From the NCBI GenBank assembly GCA_947179155.2, contig OX359269.1, positions 30,542,017-30,606,016 on the forward strand: 64,000 nucleotides of DNA. The letters run 5' to 3'. The notes beneath the pieces were generated by a model. It saw only the letters and a list, made by a program, of their open reading frames with translations, was not told the origin of the DNA and did no database searches. Positions 35,047 to 45,738 of the stretch are shown in pieces. The first letter of the stretch is position 1. Each line of letters starts with the position of its first letter. Origin of the DNA: Hedera helix (lineage: Eukaryota > Streptophyta > Magnoliopsida > Apiales > Araliaceae). The translations under genes and the position numbers were made by a program.

Positions 35047-35202
35047 AATGGGCGCATTTTATGCTCCATCCCATTTTTTTTCTTTCTTCATTTTTTTTCC
35101 ACGGTGGGTGCATTTTATGCTCCATCTCACCAGCGAGTGCGTTTTACGCTCCATCTCGCTTTTCATGTGTTTATGAGTGAGTGCGTTTTACGCTCCATCT
35201 CA
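35047..35202 (-). other. Array of four conserved 3'-UTR stem-loops, ELEMENT B
   Basis: Units lie at 35178-35202, 35132-35160, 35103-35131 and 35047-35075, given in the order transcribed. The three complete ones are exactly 29 nt. Each has an outer stem of about 6 bp, an ATGGA bulge, an inner stem GCR/YGC, a TAAAA loop, one single base and the closing strand. Outer stems read AGCGAG/CTCGCT and AATGGG/CCCATT (perfect), GGTGAG/CCCACC (one mismatch) and TGAG/CTCA (partial). Inner stems change together: GCG/CGC twice, GCA/TGC twice. The same motif with GGTGAG/CTCACC is in ELEMENT A (11753-11781). The 95-codon frame over this region on the + strand (35008-35295) is not a gene. Confidence 0.8.
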
Positions 35203-35640
35203 ACCCACCACAAGATTTTGTCTTCAATAATAATCCTAGAAAAATTACCTAAATCATCTCCTCCAAATTATATTTTGCCTTATATTTCATTTTAAATAAT
35301 GATAAAATAAGATATAGAGTTCAAAAATATCTTCCATAAGCATTTAACCATATAATCTTTCTCTTAATTAAAACTAGCTCAAACAAATGGATATAAGTGC
35401 ATAAAAATTTAAAAATCTCAAACAAAGGAATAGTCAATAAAAAGTCAAAAATTCAAACTAAGCAAAAATTTATCATTTTTTCAAGAGTTATTAAATAAAA
35501 ATCAAAATTTTTATCATTGGCTAAAAATTTAAAATTCAATTAATTTATTGCTCAAGTGACTCATCCTAAAAATAAAAATAAAAAAACTATCCCATTTTCA
35601 TAGAAAACACGGTTACACTTAGCATGTGCAACAAGCCTTT

Positions 35641-35688
35641 AAACCCCAAGGTTACCCCAAGTGGACGAGTTTTGTCTCGTGAGGGTTT
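35641..35688 (-). other. Second predicted stem-loop in ELEMENT B 3' region
   Basis: ACGAG (35665-35669) and CTCGT (35676-35680) pair around a 6-base loop. AAACCC (35641-35646) can pair with GGGTTT (35683-35688), enclosing it. It lies between the end of pol and the 29-nt stem-loop array. No covariation evidence is available from this window. Confidence 0.4.
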
Positions 35689-35850
35689 GCAGTGAATTTA
35701 CCCACAAAATTCAAAATTTAAAAATTTTTAAAATTCCCTAAAATAAATTTTTCATCTTTTTTTTTTTGAAAAAAAAAAATAAAAAAAATAAAACAAAATT
35801 TTAAAATTCCCTAAAAATAAAATAAATATCCTAAATCCCTTCCCCTACAC

Positions 35851-38800
35851 TTAAAATTTACATTGTCGCCAATGTAAAATAAAATGCAAAGAAAAAGCAA
35901 AAATAACTATAAAAAGAAAAAGGAAAAAAAATGCAAATCTGATTTCTTGAGTTGCCTCCCAAGCAGCGCCTTTGTTTATCGTCTTTGGCTCGACAGCATG
36001 CTTTCCTTTTGAAGTGGTAGAAATTGGATCCTCAAGGTCCAAATTAGTCGCGTCTTCTTTTTGAAAATTCTCATGAAAATGCTTGAGTCTATGACCATTC
36101 ACTTTGAGTATCTTTGCATTTTCAAAACTTTGAATTTCAATTGCACCATGCGGAAAAACATTAGTAACAACAAAAGGCCCAATCTAACGACAACATAACT
36201 TACCTGGAAACAATCGAAGTTGAGATTGGTATAGAAGGACTTGTTCGCCAATCTTGAATTCTTTCCTAGAGATCATCTTGTCATGAAAAATCTTTGTTTT
36301 CTCCTTGTAAATTCTTGCACTTTCGTAAGCATCATTACGAATTTCCTCCAACTCTTGTATTTGCAATTTCCTATGCTCTCCACTTTCACTCATCTTCATA
36401 TTAAAAGTATTAATAGCCCAATAAGCTTTGTGTTCTAGCTCAACTGGTAAGTGACATGGTTTCCCAAATACTAATCTGTACGGTGACATACCAATAGACG
36501 TTTTATAAGCCGTCTTATACGCCCATAAAGCATCATCCAATCGCAAACTCCAATCTTTTCTGCTCGAATTTACTGTCTTTTGGAGAATGGACTTGATCTC
36601 TCTATTCGACACTTCCGCTTGTCCATTAGTTTGCGGATGGTATGCAGTCGACACCTTGTGAGTGACATGATATTTTTTCAACAAAGCTTCCACAGTTCGA
36701 TTGCAAAAATGAGAGCCTCTATCACTTATTAGAGCTCTAGGAACTCCAAACCTGGAAAATATGTTAGTACGAAGAAAATCTGTAACAACTTTAGAATCGT
36801 TAGTCCTTGTGGCCTTGACTTCCACCCATTTCGAAACATAATCGACATCAAGTAAAATATAAATATTACCGAACGACACAGGAAACGGTCCCATAAAGTC
36901 AATACCCCAAACATCAAAGATTTCACAAAATAGTATGGGGGTTTGCAACATTGCATTTCGTTGGGATATATTACCTGTCTTTTGACAATTGCAACACGAC
37001 TTGCAGAACAAATATGAATCTTGAAAAAGAGATGGTCAATAAAACCCACAGTCAAGCACTTTTCTCGTGGTCCTCTTAGATCCAAAGTGACCTCCACAAG
37101 CATATGAATGACAAAAAGTGAGAATAGGATCAATTTCAGTTTTAGGGACGCACCTTCTAATTACTTGGTCCGCGCAATGCTTCCATAAGTAGGGATCATC
37201 CCATACGTTGTACTTTGCTTCACTTTTGATTTTATCCCTCTGAGCTTTAGACAAATTAGAAGGCAAAATGTTAGTAACCAAATAATTGATAATATTTGCA
37301 TACCAAGGTGATTTTTTGTATGCAGAGAACAATTGTTCATCAGAAAACATTTCTTGTAGAAGAAGCTCGTCTTGCACATTCGTCAAATGACTTAAGTGAT
37401 CTGCAACACTCTTTTCTGTCCCTTTTTTGTCCTTGATCTCCAAATCGAATTCACTTAAGAGAAGTATCCATCTTATCAACCTTGGTTTTGCCTCTTTCTT
37501 TGTCATCAAATAACGAAGAGCTGCATGATCAGAATAAATAAGAACTTTAGTACCAAGCAAATAAGATCGAAATTTTTCTAAAGCAAAAACAACAGCTAAA
37601 AGTTCTTTTTCAGTGGTCGAATAATTTTTCTGGGTATCGTTCAAGGTCCTCGAAGCATAATAAATTGCATGAGATGCTTTCCTAACTTTTTGACCCAAAA
37701 CAGCTCCTACTGCATAATCACTCGCGTCGCACATAATCTCGAAAGGTATGGCCCAATTTGGAGGTTGAATAACTGGAGTAGAGGTCAACAATTCCTTCAA
37801 TTTATCAAACGCTGTCTTACACTCCTTGTCGAAATTGAAATCCACATCCTTTTGTAGCAGTTTGCATAGGGGTGATGCTATCTTGGAAAAGTCCTTTATG
37901 AATCTCCGGTAAAAACCTGCATGTCCAAGAAAAGAACGCACTTCCCGCACACTAGTGGGATAAGGTAGAGACTGAATAATATCAATTTTTTCTTTATCTA
38001 CTTCAATTCCCTTAGAAGAAACAACATGACCCAAAACTATACCTTGTTCAACCATGAAATGACATTTTTCAGAATTTAGTACAAGGTTAGTGTCTATGCA
38101 TTTTTGAAGAACAAGTGTAAGATTGTGCAAACAATTATCAAAAGAGTCCCCATGAACTGTAAAATTGTCCATAAAAACTTCCATGGTATGCTCAATATAA
38201 TCGGAAAATATACCAACCATACACCTTTGAAAAGTAGCGGGGGAGTTACAAAGTCCAAACGGCATACGACGATATGCAAAAGTCTCAAATGGGCATGTGA
38301 ACGTTGTCTTTTCTTGATCCTCCGGAGCAATTGCAATTTGGAAATAACCTGAATAACCATCAAGAAAACAATAATAAGAATGACCAGCTAATCGTTCAAT
38401 CATTTGATCAATAAAAGGTAAAGGGAAGTGGTCTTTTTGGGTTACTGCATTTAATTTTCTATAATCTATACAAACCCGCCACCCATTTTGAACACGGGTG
38501 GGAACTAACTCATCATTTTGATTTTTGATCACAGTTATGCCTGTCTTTTTAGGAACTACTTGAACTGGGCTAACCCAACTGCTATCCGAAATAGGGTAAA
38601 TCATGCCAACTTCAAGAAGCTTTTGAATCTCTTTTTTCACAACATCCATCATGGGTGGATTTAGTCTTCTTTGCGGTTGACGGGTGGGTTTCGCTCCTTC
38701 GTCAAGTAAGATACGATGCATGTATGTTGACGGACTTATACCCTTGATATCCGCAATTGTCCAACCGATGGCCTTCTTATGCTCCTTTAGAACTCGTACG

Positions 38801-38967
38801 AGTTGTTCTTCTTGTGATGGACTAAGTTTATTGGAGATGATCACTGGCGATGTCTTTTCTTCTCCAAGAAAAACATACTTGAGATGATCAGGAAGAAGCT
38901 TCAATTCTGAAGTAGGTGACTGCAAAACAGATGGTAAAGATTTTTCGTTAGGAACTAGCAATAACAT
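35851..38967 (-). pseudogene. ELEMENT B pol: reverse transcriptase, RNase H, integrase (broken)
   Basis: From 38967 the frame runs 643 codons. Reverse transcriptase has GWRVCIDYRKLNAVTQKDHF, FLDGYSGYFQIAIAPEDQ, MPFGLCNSPATFQRCM and, near residue 265, FMDN (38164-38175) instead of xDD. RNase H has CDASDYAVGAVLGQ near residue 411 and STTEKELLAVVFALEKFRSY. Integrase shows the HHCC finger (H-x4-GGH, then FCKSCCNCQKTG), then DVWGIDFMGPFP, SDRGSHFCN and TNGQAEVSNREIK for the catalytic D, D, E. In-frame stops: TGG to TGA at about 37036-37038 within the zinc finger, and TGG to TAG at about 36184-36186 before the C-terminal domain. The same frame then continues to 35851. A frame change separates it from gag-protease near 38950. 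Confidence 0.92.
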
Positions 38968-41326
38968 CTTTCAATTCACTGGTCAAGGCGAACTCTTCTT
39001 CCTCCTCTAGATTCTGACTGATTGTCGTTTCTACTGCATCCTTTCCATCAAGTTCAAAAATTTCCTGTGCTAATGAGTCAATCACATCAATAGAATAAAC
39101 AGGATTATCATCATTAGGATATTTCATGGCATCATAAATATTAAACTGCACAACATCGCCATCAAATTCCATTGTAAGTGTACCACTATGAACATCTATC
39201 TTGGTTTTGGATGTCTTTAAGAATGGTCTTCCCAATAAAATAGGAGCATTGTGATCACCATTATCCATATCAAGCACATAAAAATCAGTAGAAAAAATCA
39301 AATTATTTACCTGCACAAGGACATCCTCTATTATACCTTTAGGATAGGCATTAGATCTATCAGCCAACTGAATCACAGTACCAGTTTTATTTAAAGGTTC
39401 AAGTTTCAAAGAAGCATATATAGAATATGGCATGACATTAATAGATGCTCCTAAGTCTAACATGGCCTTTTCAAATCTGGTATCACCTATCTGGCAAGGG
39501 ATAGTAAACATTCCTGGATCTTGGCACTTAGCGGGGAGTTTTCTTTGAATCACTGCAGACACATTTTTTCCTACTTTTACCTTCTCATACCTTTTGAGTG
39601 CTTGTTTTCTCTTATGTGTACACAATTCTTTTAGAAATCTAGCAAAGCGAGGTACTTGTTTAATTGCATCTAATAATGGAATTTTTACCTCGCATTGATG
39701 AAAAGTTTCATATAAGTCTGAGTCTTTTTCATATTTCTTTTTTTCTGTTAGAGCAAGAGGAAAAGGGGGTACCGGTTTATACTCAGAGATAGGTGGAAAT
39801 TTATGCTTAGGAGTACCATTATCGACTAGAACATTGTCGTCCTCTTGACTGTTGTCTATCTCCTTGTTATCCACTTCAACTTTGCTTTGGTCTTTTGATG
39901 CAGACTCTGTCTTTTCTGGAGTTTCGATCTCTTTACCGCTTCTCAAAGTGATTGCACTTGCGTTTTCTCTTGGATTCACCACCGTTTGAGAGGGTAATTT
40001 TCCAGAGCCTTGCACCTCTAATCGACTAATTGCAGTTGCCATTTGTCCCATCTGTGTTTCCAAATTTTGCATATTCGCCTTTATTTCATGTCGAAATTGC
40101 AAATTTTCCTGTTGAAATTGTACAGTGTTAGTACTAATTTGTTTAACCAAATCCTCTAAAGACAAATTAGAATTAGATGATTGGCCCTGTTATTTGTTGG
40201 GATATGGCTGTTTGTATTGGTGGTAGCTTGCAAAGTTTGAATTTGTGGGTTGATTTCCTTGTGGATTTCCATAGCTGAAATTAGGATGATCTTTCTAACC
40301 TGAGTTGTATGTGTTTGAGTAGGGATCATATCTTCTTTGTGGTTGACTAGGAAAACCACCTGCTGCATTTACTTGTTCATAGGACTCCTCTTGAAGAGTG
40401 GGGCACATATCCGTTGGGTGTCTTACTGTAGCACAAATTCCACAAGCTTTCACTTGTTGCGTATTACCTACAGCCATTTGACGAACAAGAGTAGTTAGAC
40501 TAGCAATTTGTTCTTTAAGTGAAGAAATTTCTACCTCACTGACATTATGGGATGTAAAATTAAGCCTAGTGCCGAATTGTTGGGAATTAACCGCCATGTT
40601 TGCAATCAGGTTTCTTGCAGCTTCGGGAGTTTTGTCCACCAAAGCTCCGCCACTAGCAGCATCAATCATGTTTCTCTCCGTAGACATGAGCCCTTCATAG
40701 AAATATTGGATGAGAAGTTGCTCGCTAATTTGATGGTGGGGACAGCTTGCACACAATTTCTTGAACCGTTTCCAATATTCGTATAGGGATTCTCCATGGT
40801 TCTGTCTCACACCACAAATTTCTTTTCTTATGCTGGCTGCCCTTGAAGCTGGGAAATATTTCTCCAAGAATAATTTCTTCACTTCTTCCCATGTGGTTAT
40901 ACTTTCGGGGGGGAGATAATAGAACCAATCTTTAGCCAAATCTTTCAACGAGAATGGAAAGGCGCGTAATTTGATCTGCTCTTCAGTCACTCTGGGTGGT
41001 TTCATGCTCGTGCATACCACATGAAATTCTTTTGAGTGTTTATGTGGGTCTTCACCTGCAAGGCCATGAAAAGAAGGCAAAAGATGTATTAGACCAGACT
41101 TTAACTCAAAGGAAGTGTTAGCATCTAGATTGAGAAAAGTTATGCATAAAGGTTGTTGGTGCAAATGTGGGGCTGCGAGTTCCTTCAAAGTTCGATTTTC
41201 AACCATGTTGTCTGTTGCTTCAATATTTGTTTGTCCTTCTTTCCTTAATCCGCGCAAAGTTCTTTCGATTTCTGGGTCAAACCTTAAATCACTTTGATTA
41301 GTAGAACGAGTTATGGTCTTAAACAA
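38948..41326 (-). pseudogene. ELEMENT B gag and aspartic protease (broken by two stops)
   Basis: The start Met (41326) is followed by the DPEIERTLRGLRKE motif and a gag domain with LRAFPFSLKDLAKDWFYYLP and FLEKYFPASRAASIRKEICG, about residues 125-170. A zinc knuckle, CGICATVRHPTDMC, has all four ligands (C, C, H, C). The frame stops at 40295-40297 (TAG where Trp is expected) and again near 40186 (TAA where Gln is expected), but remains in register to the protease (AMLDLGASINVMPYSIYASL, then PILLGRPFLKTSKTKIDV), ending at 38948. Both stops are G:C to A:T changes. Gag would form the particle; protease would process it. Confidence 0.92.
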
Positions 41327-41411
41327 GCAAGGGAATAAAGAAAATAAAAAAAAACTACGAAAAATGGCTAAAATAAAATAAATAAATAAAACACAAAAAT
41401 AAATAAATCAA

Positions 41412-41430
41412 GTCCCCGGCAACGGCGCCA
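41412..41430 (-). other. ELEMENT B primer-binding site (tRNA-Asp)
   Basis: On the - strand TGGCGCCGTTGCCGGGGAC matches the complement of the 3' end of plant tRNA-Asp(GTC) over its full length. Five bases separate it from the 5' LTR. Confidence 0.93.
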
Positions 41431-41435
41431 AAATT

Positions 41436-43027
41436 TGGTGTGATGTCGCAAACACCCAAAAAATAAAATCTTACTTTGGAAAAATATTAATGTAGTAGTG
41501 TAAGCAAGAGTCGATCCCATAGAGAATGATTATTTAATTTTATGTTTTTGTAAATAAAAACTGGGGGATTTTTGAATCAAAGAAATAGTTTAAATAAAAT
41601 TAACTAAAATAATTATGCAAGTAATTTAATGAAATAAATGATGAGAAAAAATCTTGGTTTAAGTTAATATCCACCATCAAGAATTTACAACTGATCACTG
41701 ATGCAAAAATAAATCAATTAATATTTTGAAGATTCACCGTAGAAAGCACTACTCGCATGTGGAATAATTTTTCTCCTCTCTCCTTAATTTTAAATAAGTA
41801 GAGCCACTTGGTCTAAATACCCTTACTAATAAACAACCTCCGACACTTGCTAAAGATTTAATTTAATAGCATCATAAAGAATTAGAGAGATCGTTGAACT
41901 AAACAACACAAGCCACTTGTTTGCATTTAATTTAGATGAATATTCTTCCTAAGATAAAATAATCTTTTGATCTGCAAAACAATTATAAAACTTAGTTGCT
42001 TCACAAATAGCAGTAGATTAATATGAATAATAAACTAGTAGGCCTCCTAGCAATTAAACAAATTAATCATAAAATTAAGCATAGAAGAATATTCAATAAT
42101 CAAAATATAAATTGAACAATTAAAATAAATTAGATCTCACAGTGTATAAATCTTGATGGCTTCAATAACTTAAACCAAGAAAAATAAATTAACTACTCAT
42201 AATAATAGAGAACGCTAAAGAATAGAAGAGAGAATTTTTATTCTAATGAGAGTTGTATCTTACATTGTGTCTCAAGCCCTCTATTTATGGTCTCCAAAAT
42301 CCTCCTAACCCTAGTAGGAAGTATACTTTCAAAACCCTAATAGGATTTAAAATACAAATAAAAATAAAAGAAAACTAAAATAATTATTATCTTAACCCTA
42401 GTTGGAATTAAAATCCAATTTGGAATCAAATTAATGCTAAAATCGCGAATAATCCCGTTTCCGCGCATTAATGCTCCAGCCAACGAAGCCCTTCGCTCGG
42501 TTGACTCAGTCAACGCTCGCTACCGCGCGCATTGCGCGCCCCTGAACCGAAACGACGCCGTTTCGTTTCTATTCCTTCTACTGTTTCGCTCACTGCGCGC
42601 ATTGCGCGGACTGTTTTCCTTTTAACCGCCAAACGACGTCGTCTGCTCCTCGGTTGCTGTTGATACTTCCGCGCCATGCGCGAACTCCTTTTGGCTGGTT
42701 ATTTACAGAAATGCCCTCAGCTTTTGATTTTCCTACAAAAATAAATATAAATTAATTAAAAATAAATAAAAATAATATAAAAATACTAAAAATAATAAAA
42801 ATGCATAATGATTAATAAAACACCTAAAATACTAAAAATAAATAAAAACACATAAATAAAAAGAAATATAAAATTACTATAAAATTACCTAAATTAACAC
42901 AAATTAACTAAAATCCTATAAAACCTATTAAAACCAAAATAAACTAAATAATTAAACATTTAAGCGCACAATAAATATAAAAACTAAGTATTGGGGAATA
43001 AAAATGGCATATAATTTAACCCTATCA
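41436..43027 (-). repeat. ELEMENT B 5' LTR
   Basis: It matches 33007-34596, including the palindrome GTTGACTCAGTCAAC (42500-42514). It is followed by ATGAG, the repeated target site. The promoter for the element should lie here, though I did not locate a convincing TATA box. Confidence 0.95.
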
Positions 43028-43482
43028 ATGAGAGAAATGAAAATGAAAAATATACTAAGTCTAATGCTGAAAACATATACATATATACACTAAATACTCT
43101 CCAACACTTAACTATAGCTAGTTAAGTTAATCCAAGTAGGGTTAGGGACGTTTAAGACATTTAACACATTTAACATAACTTTTCAATGGCATTTTGGACA
43201 ATTCTCACAAAAAGGACACCTTGGTCATTCCATTAATTGTCAAGAGCAATTTGGACTTTTGTCTCAAAATCTAGACATTTAATTTCTTTAAATCCATACA
43301 TGACTCATTTCTCATCCAATTCAACTCCTTTTTGATCCAAGCTTATTTCATTATGCTTGTATTTTATTCCACCATCAAATCATCCATAATTGGCTTGTCC
43401 CAAAATACTTGTCACACTTCAAAATTGCTTTTCATTAATTAATAATAATAATTCACAATATATACCAATTCTCAACATAACA
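43028..43482 (-). mobile_element. Chromovirus-type LTR, right part, after ELEMENT B
   Basis: This continues the LTR begun at 30289. It shares GGCTTGTCCCAAAATACTTG then GTCACAC with the solo LTR at 8409-11310 (GGCTTGTCCCAAAATGATTG, then GTCACAC), at the same distance from the end. By that alignment it ends about 43482 with ATAACA. The AGAAC present at 30284-30288 is not found after it, so the element does not end as a simple solo LTR. Confidence 0.6.
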
Positions 43483-44181
43483 TTGCAACCTTGATTATCT
43501 ATGAATCACATTTGGTTCCATATTCAATCCATTCCATTTTTCGACATCTCAATATAATCGAGTTGCTCTCTTTCTGTAAACCACTTCCTCGAGAAGCGAA
43601 CCTCGACCGGATTATCAAAATCCATCGTCCTTTATCCCTTTAAGCTCATACAACCATTTACGACCTTTAAGTCATTACTTTCGCATACATTGCCCATATT
43701 TACATCGTACTTGCTCATCACATTCTTTCTGCACATCATCAGGGATATTACCTTCCATTTCTACACATCGTATAACTACATACCTCATTTCAATCAATAA
43801 TATCAATTTCTTCATAAACTCCACATATTCGCACATCATACATTTAATATTCAATAATTCCTTAATAAACCGGGTAGATCATACGATTCCTTCTACACTG
43901 CACATACAACCATACTCCACCTTATTGTTCTCATACTCTCGTCTCATCAGGCCTATTCATTAAACTCGTCTTTAATATTCATAACTAATTTTTAATTCAC
44001 TTATGTTTTCCTTATTTTCTTTACTCTTATTTCTATATTCAATCACATATATCCATATACACATACACAATCTATTACCTGCTGACACATGACATTGTGT
44101 CTTACAATAATTCTGCTCAAATTACCTCATTATAGGTATTACAGTAAATCATTCATCTTAATTCCATTATATTGACCTTTA
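43483..44181. other. Unassigned, possibly internal sequence of the same gypsy element
   Basis: CA- and TC-rich sequence on the + strand with words such as ACATTCTTTCTGCACATC and TCCTCGAGAAGCGAACCTCG. No coding frame is open for long. It lies between the chromovirus LTR and ELEMENT C. A purine tract expected beside a 3' LTR is not evident, so its identity is open. Confidence 0.35.
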
Positions 44182-45718
44182 TGTTAGGGTTTCAACACAG
44201 TGAAAGCAGCGGAATTTTAAATTTTTTTTTCGAAACCCTAAAACAGGATCCATGCGAAAACAGATTAATCAGAGGTTTAGATTATTTTACCGGTTATCCG
44301 AGATGGACAGAAGACGATGGAATTCTGGAACGGCTTCGAATCTTCAACGCAATCCAGTGACTGCGTCTCTACGGTATCCACACGAACGCTCCGCGAATCG
44401 TCCCACGATCTGCAGCAAAAGGAACCGCGGTACTAGCCACCAAGATCAGAATTTCCCAATTATTTTTCTCTCTAGCCTCTTTCTGAAAGCGGCTAGGGTT
44501 TTAGTTTTTTCCTTACCTGATTAAGACTACTGATATATCATATATATAGTAGTTAATAGGAATTAACCAAAACCTAATTTAATTAGAAAAATAAAATCCA
44601 AATTTATATATATTATATCTTAATTAATTCTAACTTAATTAATATACATATATATAAATTATCCTATTAATTTAAAATTGTAATTTTAAATACTATCAAT
44701 CATATTGACATATTTAAATACTTACAATTTAAATTAATTCATTTTTAAATACGTTCTATGTGTGTGACCCTATAGGTTATTATTATGTTGGCAATAATTT
44801 TAAAATCATATTATAAAATTATAAACAGCGAGCGGCATCTAGTAATGCATCACTGCTACCCAAATAATAATAAGATCAGTGATTCGATACAACCTTTTCG
44901 TGACCAATGTTTCAATGTAATTTAATCCTTTTAACCTTATATCCTAGATTAAACTCGAGGCATGGAATGTGTCATACTCTTCATAATTTAATCTGAATTT
45001 TCTTGATCAATGAGTAGACTATATGAAACAAATCAATATTTGAGCATGGCCATGCATTTCATAGTCCTACTCAATCAAGAGGCCTATGGATATCACCCCT
45101 AATATATAGGAGGGTTAAATTCCATCTAGATCACTCATATTCCTCACACGATTCATGATGTACCCAATAATCACCTTTATTGTCCACCCTATTAAAGGTG
45201 ACATTTGATGATATCAAAGTACACAAATTCTCGTGTAATAATATAGTGACTTCAGGTCGGAGGATCATTACATCATTGTCACTATAAGAATTTCTTATGA
45301 CACTTTGCATAATGCTCCATGTAGAATTCTCATGGTGGGTCAGTCCAGTACATGTTCTCTAATATGTACCTATGCATTGACTCAAATATCTCATATATTT
45401 ATGACCAATGAGATTTGGCCATTAGTCAATCCACATACTAGTCTCAATGCATCATTGTTGTCCCATTAACAATGATACTTGACTAGGGACATTTAAGAGC
45501 AATGATACTAATTATAATTATATAATCTCATGTTCAAGTCACATACTTAAAGCTATATAATTCGTATCATTATTCTAAGGGCTTTTATTATGTTAACATT
45601 TATATAACGCAGTAAATGAAATTATAATAAAATAATCCATTTATTCAACCAAATATAATATCAAAAAATGTTAAGTAATTACATCAAATAATTAGCCTCT
45701 AGGGCATAAACTCTAACA
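44182..45718 (-). repeat. ELEMENT C 3' LTR
   Basis: It starts TGTTAGGGTTTCAACACAG and ends CATAAACTCTAACA, matching 51242-52778. Frames at 44172-44360 and 44252-44524 lie inside it and recur in the other LTR, so they are not genes. Confidence 0.95.
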
Positions 45719-45730
45719 ATCTCCCACTTG
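45719..45730 (-). other. ELEMENT C polypurine tract
   Basis: On the - strand CAAGTGGGAGAT ends directly at the 3' LTR. The same tract occurs a second time at 52779-52790. Confidence 0.85.
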
Positions 45731-45738
45731 CACTAGAG

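Larger units (their letters stand above)
33007..43027 (-). mobile_element. ELEMENT B: young Athila-like Ty3/gypsy retrotransposon
   Basis: LTRs of 1590 and 1592 bp (33007-34596 and 41436-43027) start TGGTGTGATG and end CCCTATCA. The flanks are ATGAG on both sides (33002-33006 and 43028-43032), a perfect target duplication. By eye the LTRs differ at about a dozen positions (about 1%), so insertion was recent. On the - strand the order is primer-binding site, gag, protease, reverse transcriptase, RNase H, integrase, a 3' untranslated region with four conserved stem-loops, and polypurine tract. The coding region carries five or more stops and one frame change. The tRNA-Asp priming site, gag and integrase motifs fit Athila. 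It sits inside a chromovirus-type LTR. Confidence 0.95.

Noticed and set aside
35008..35295. 95-codon Phe-rich frame
   Set aside because: It is the antisense of the ELEMENT B 3' UTR stem-loop array.
33012..43027. ELEMENT B starting at TGATGTCGC with target site TGGTG
   Set aside because: Both LTRs share TGGTG before that point. Taking TGGTGTGATG as the start gives a perfect ATGAG duplication.
44252..44524. 90-codon Arg-rich frame repeated at 51312-51584
   Set aside because: It is in both LTRs of ELEMENT C and is noncoding LTR sequence.
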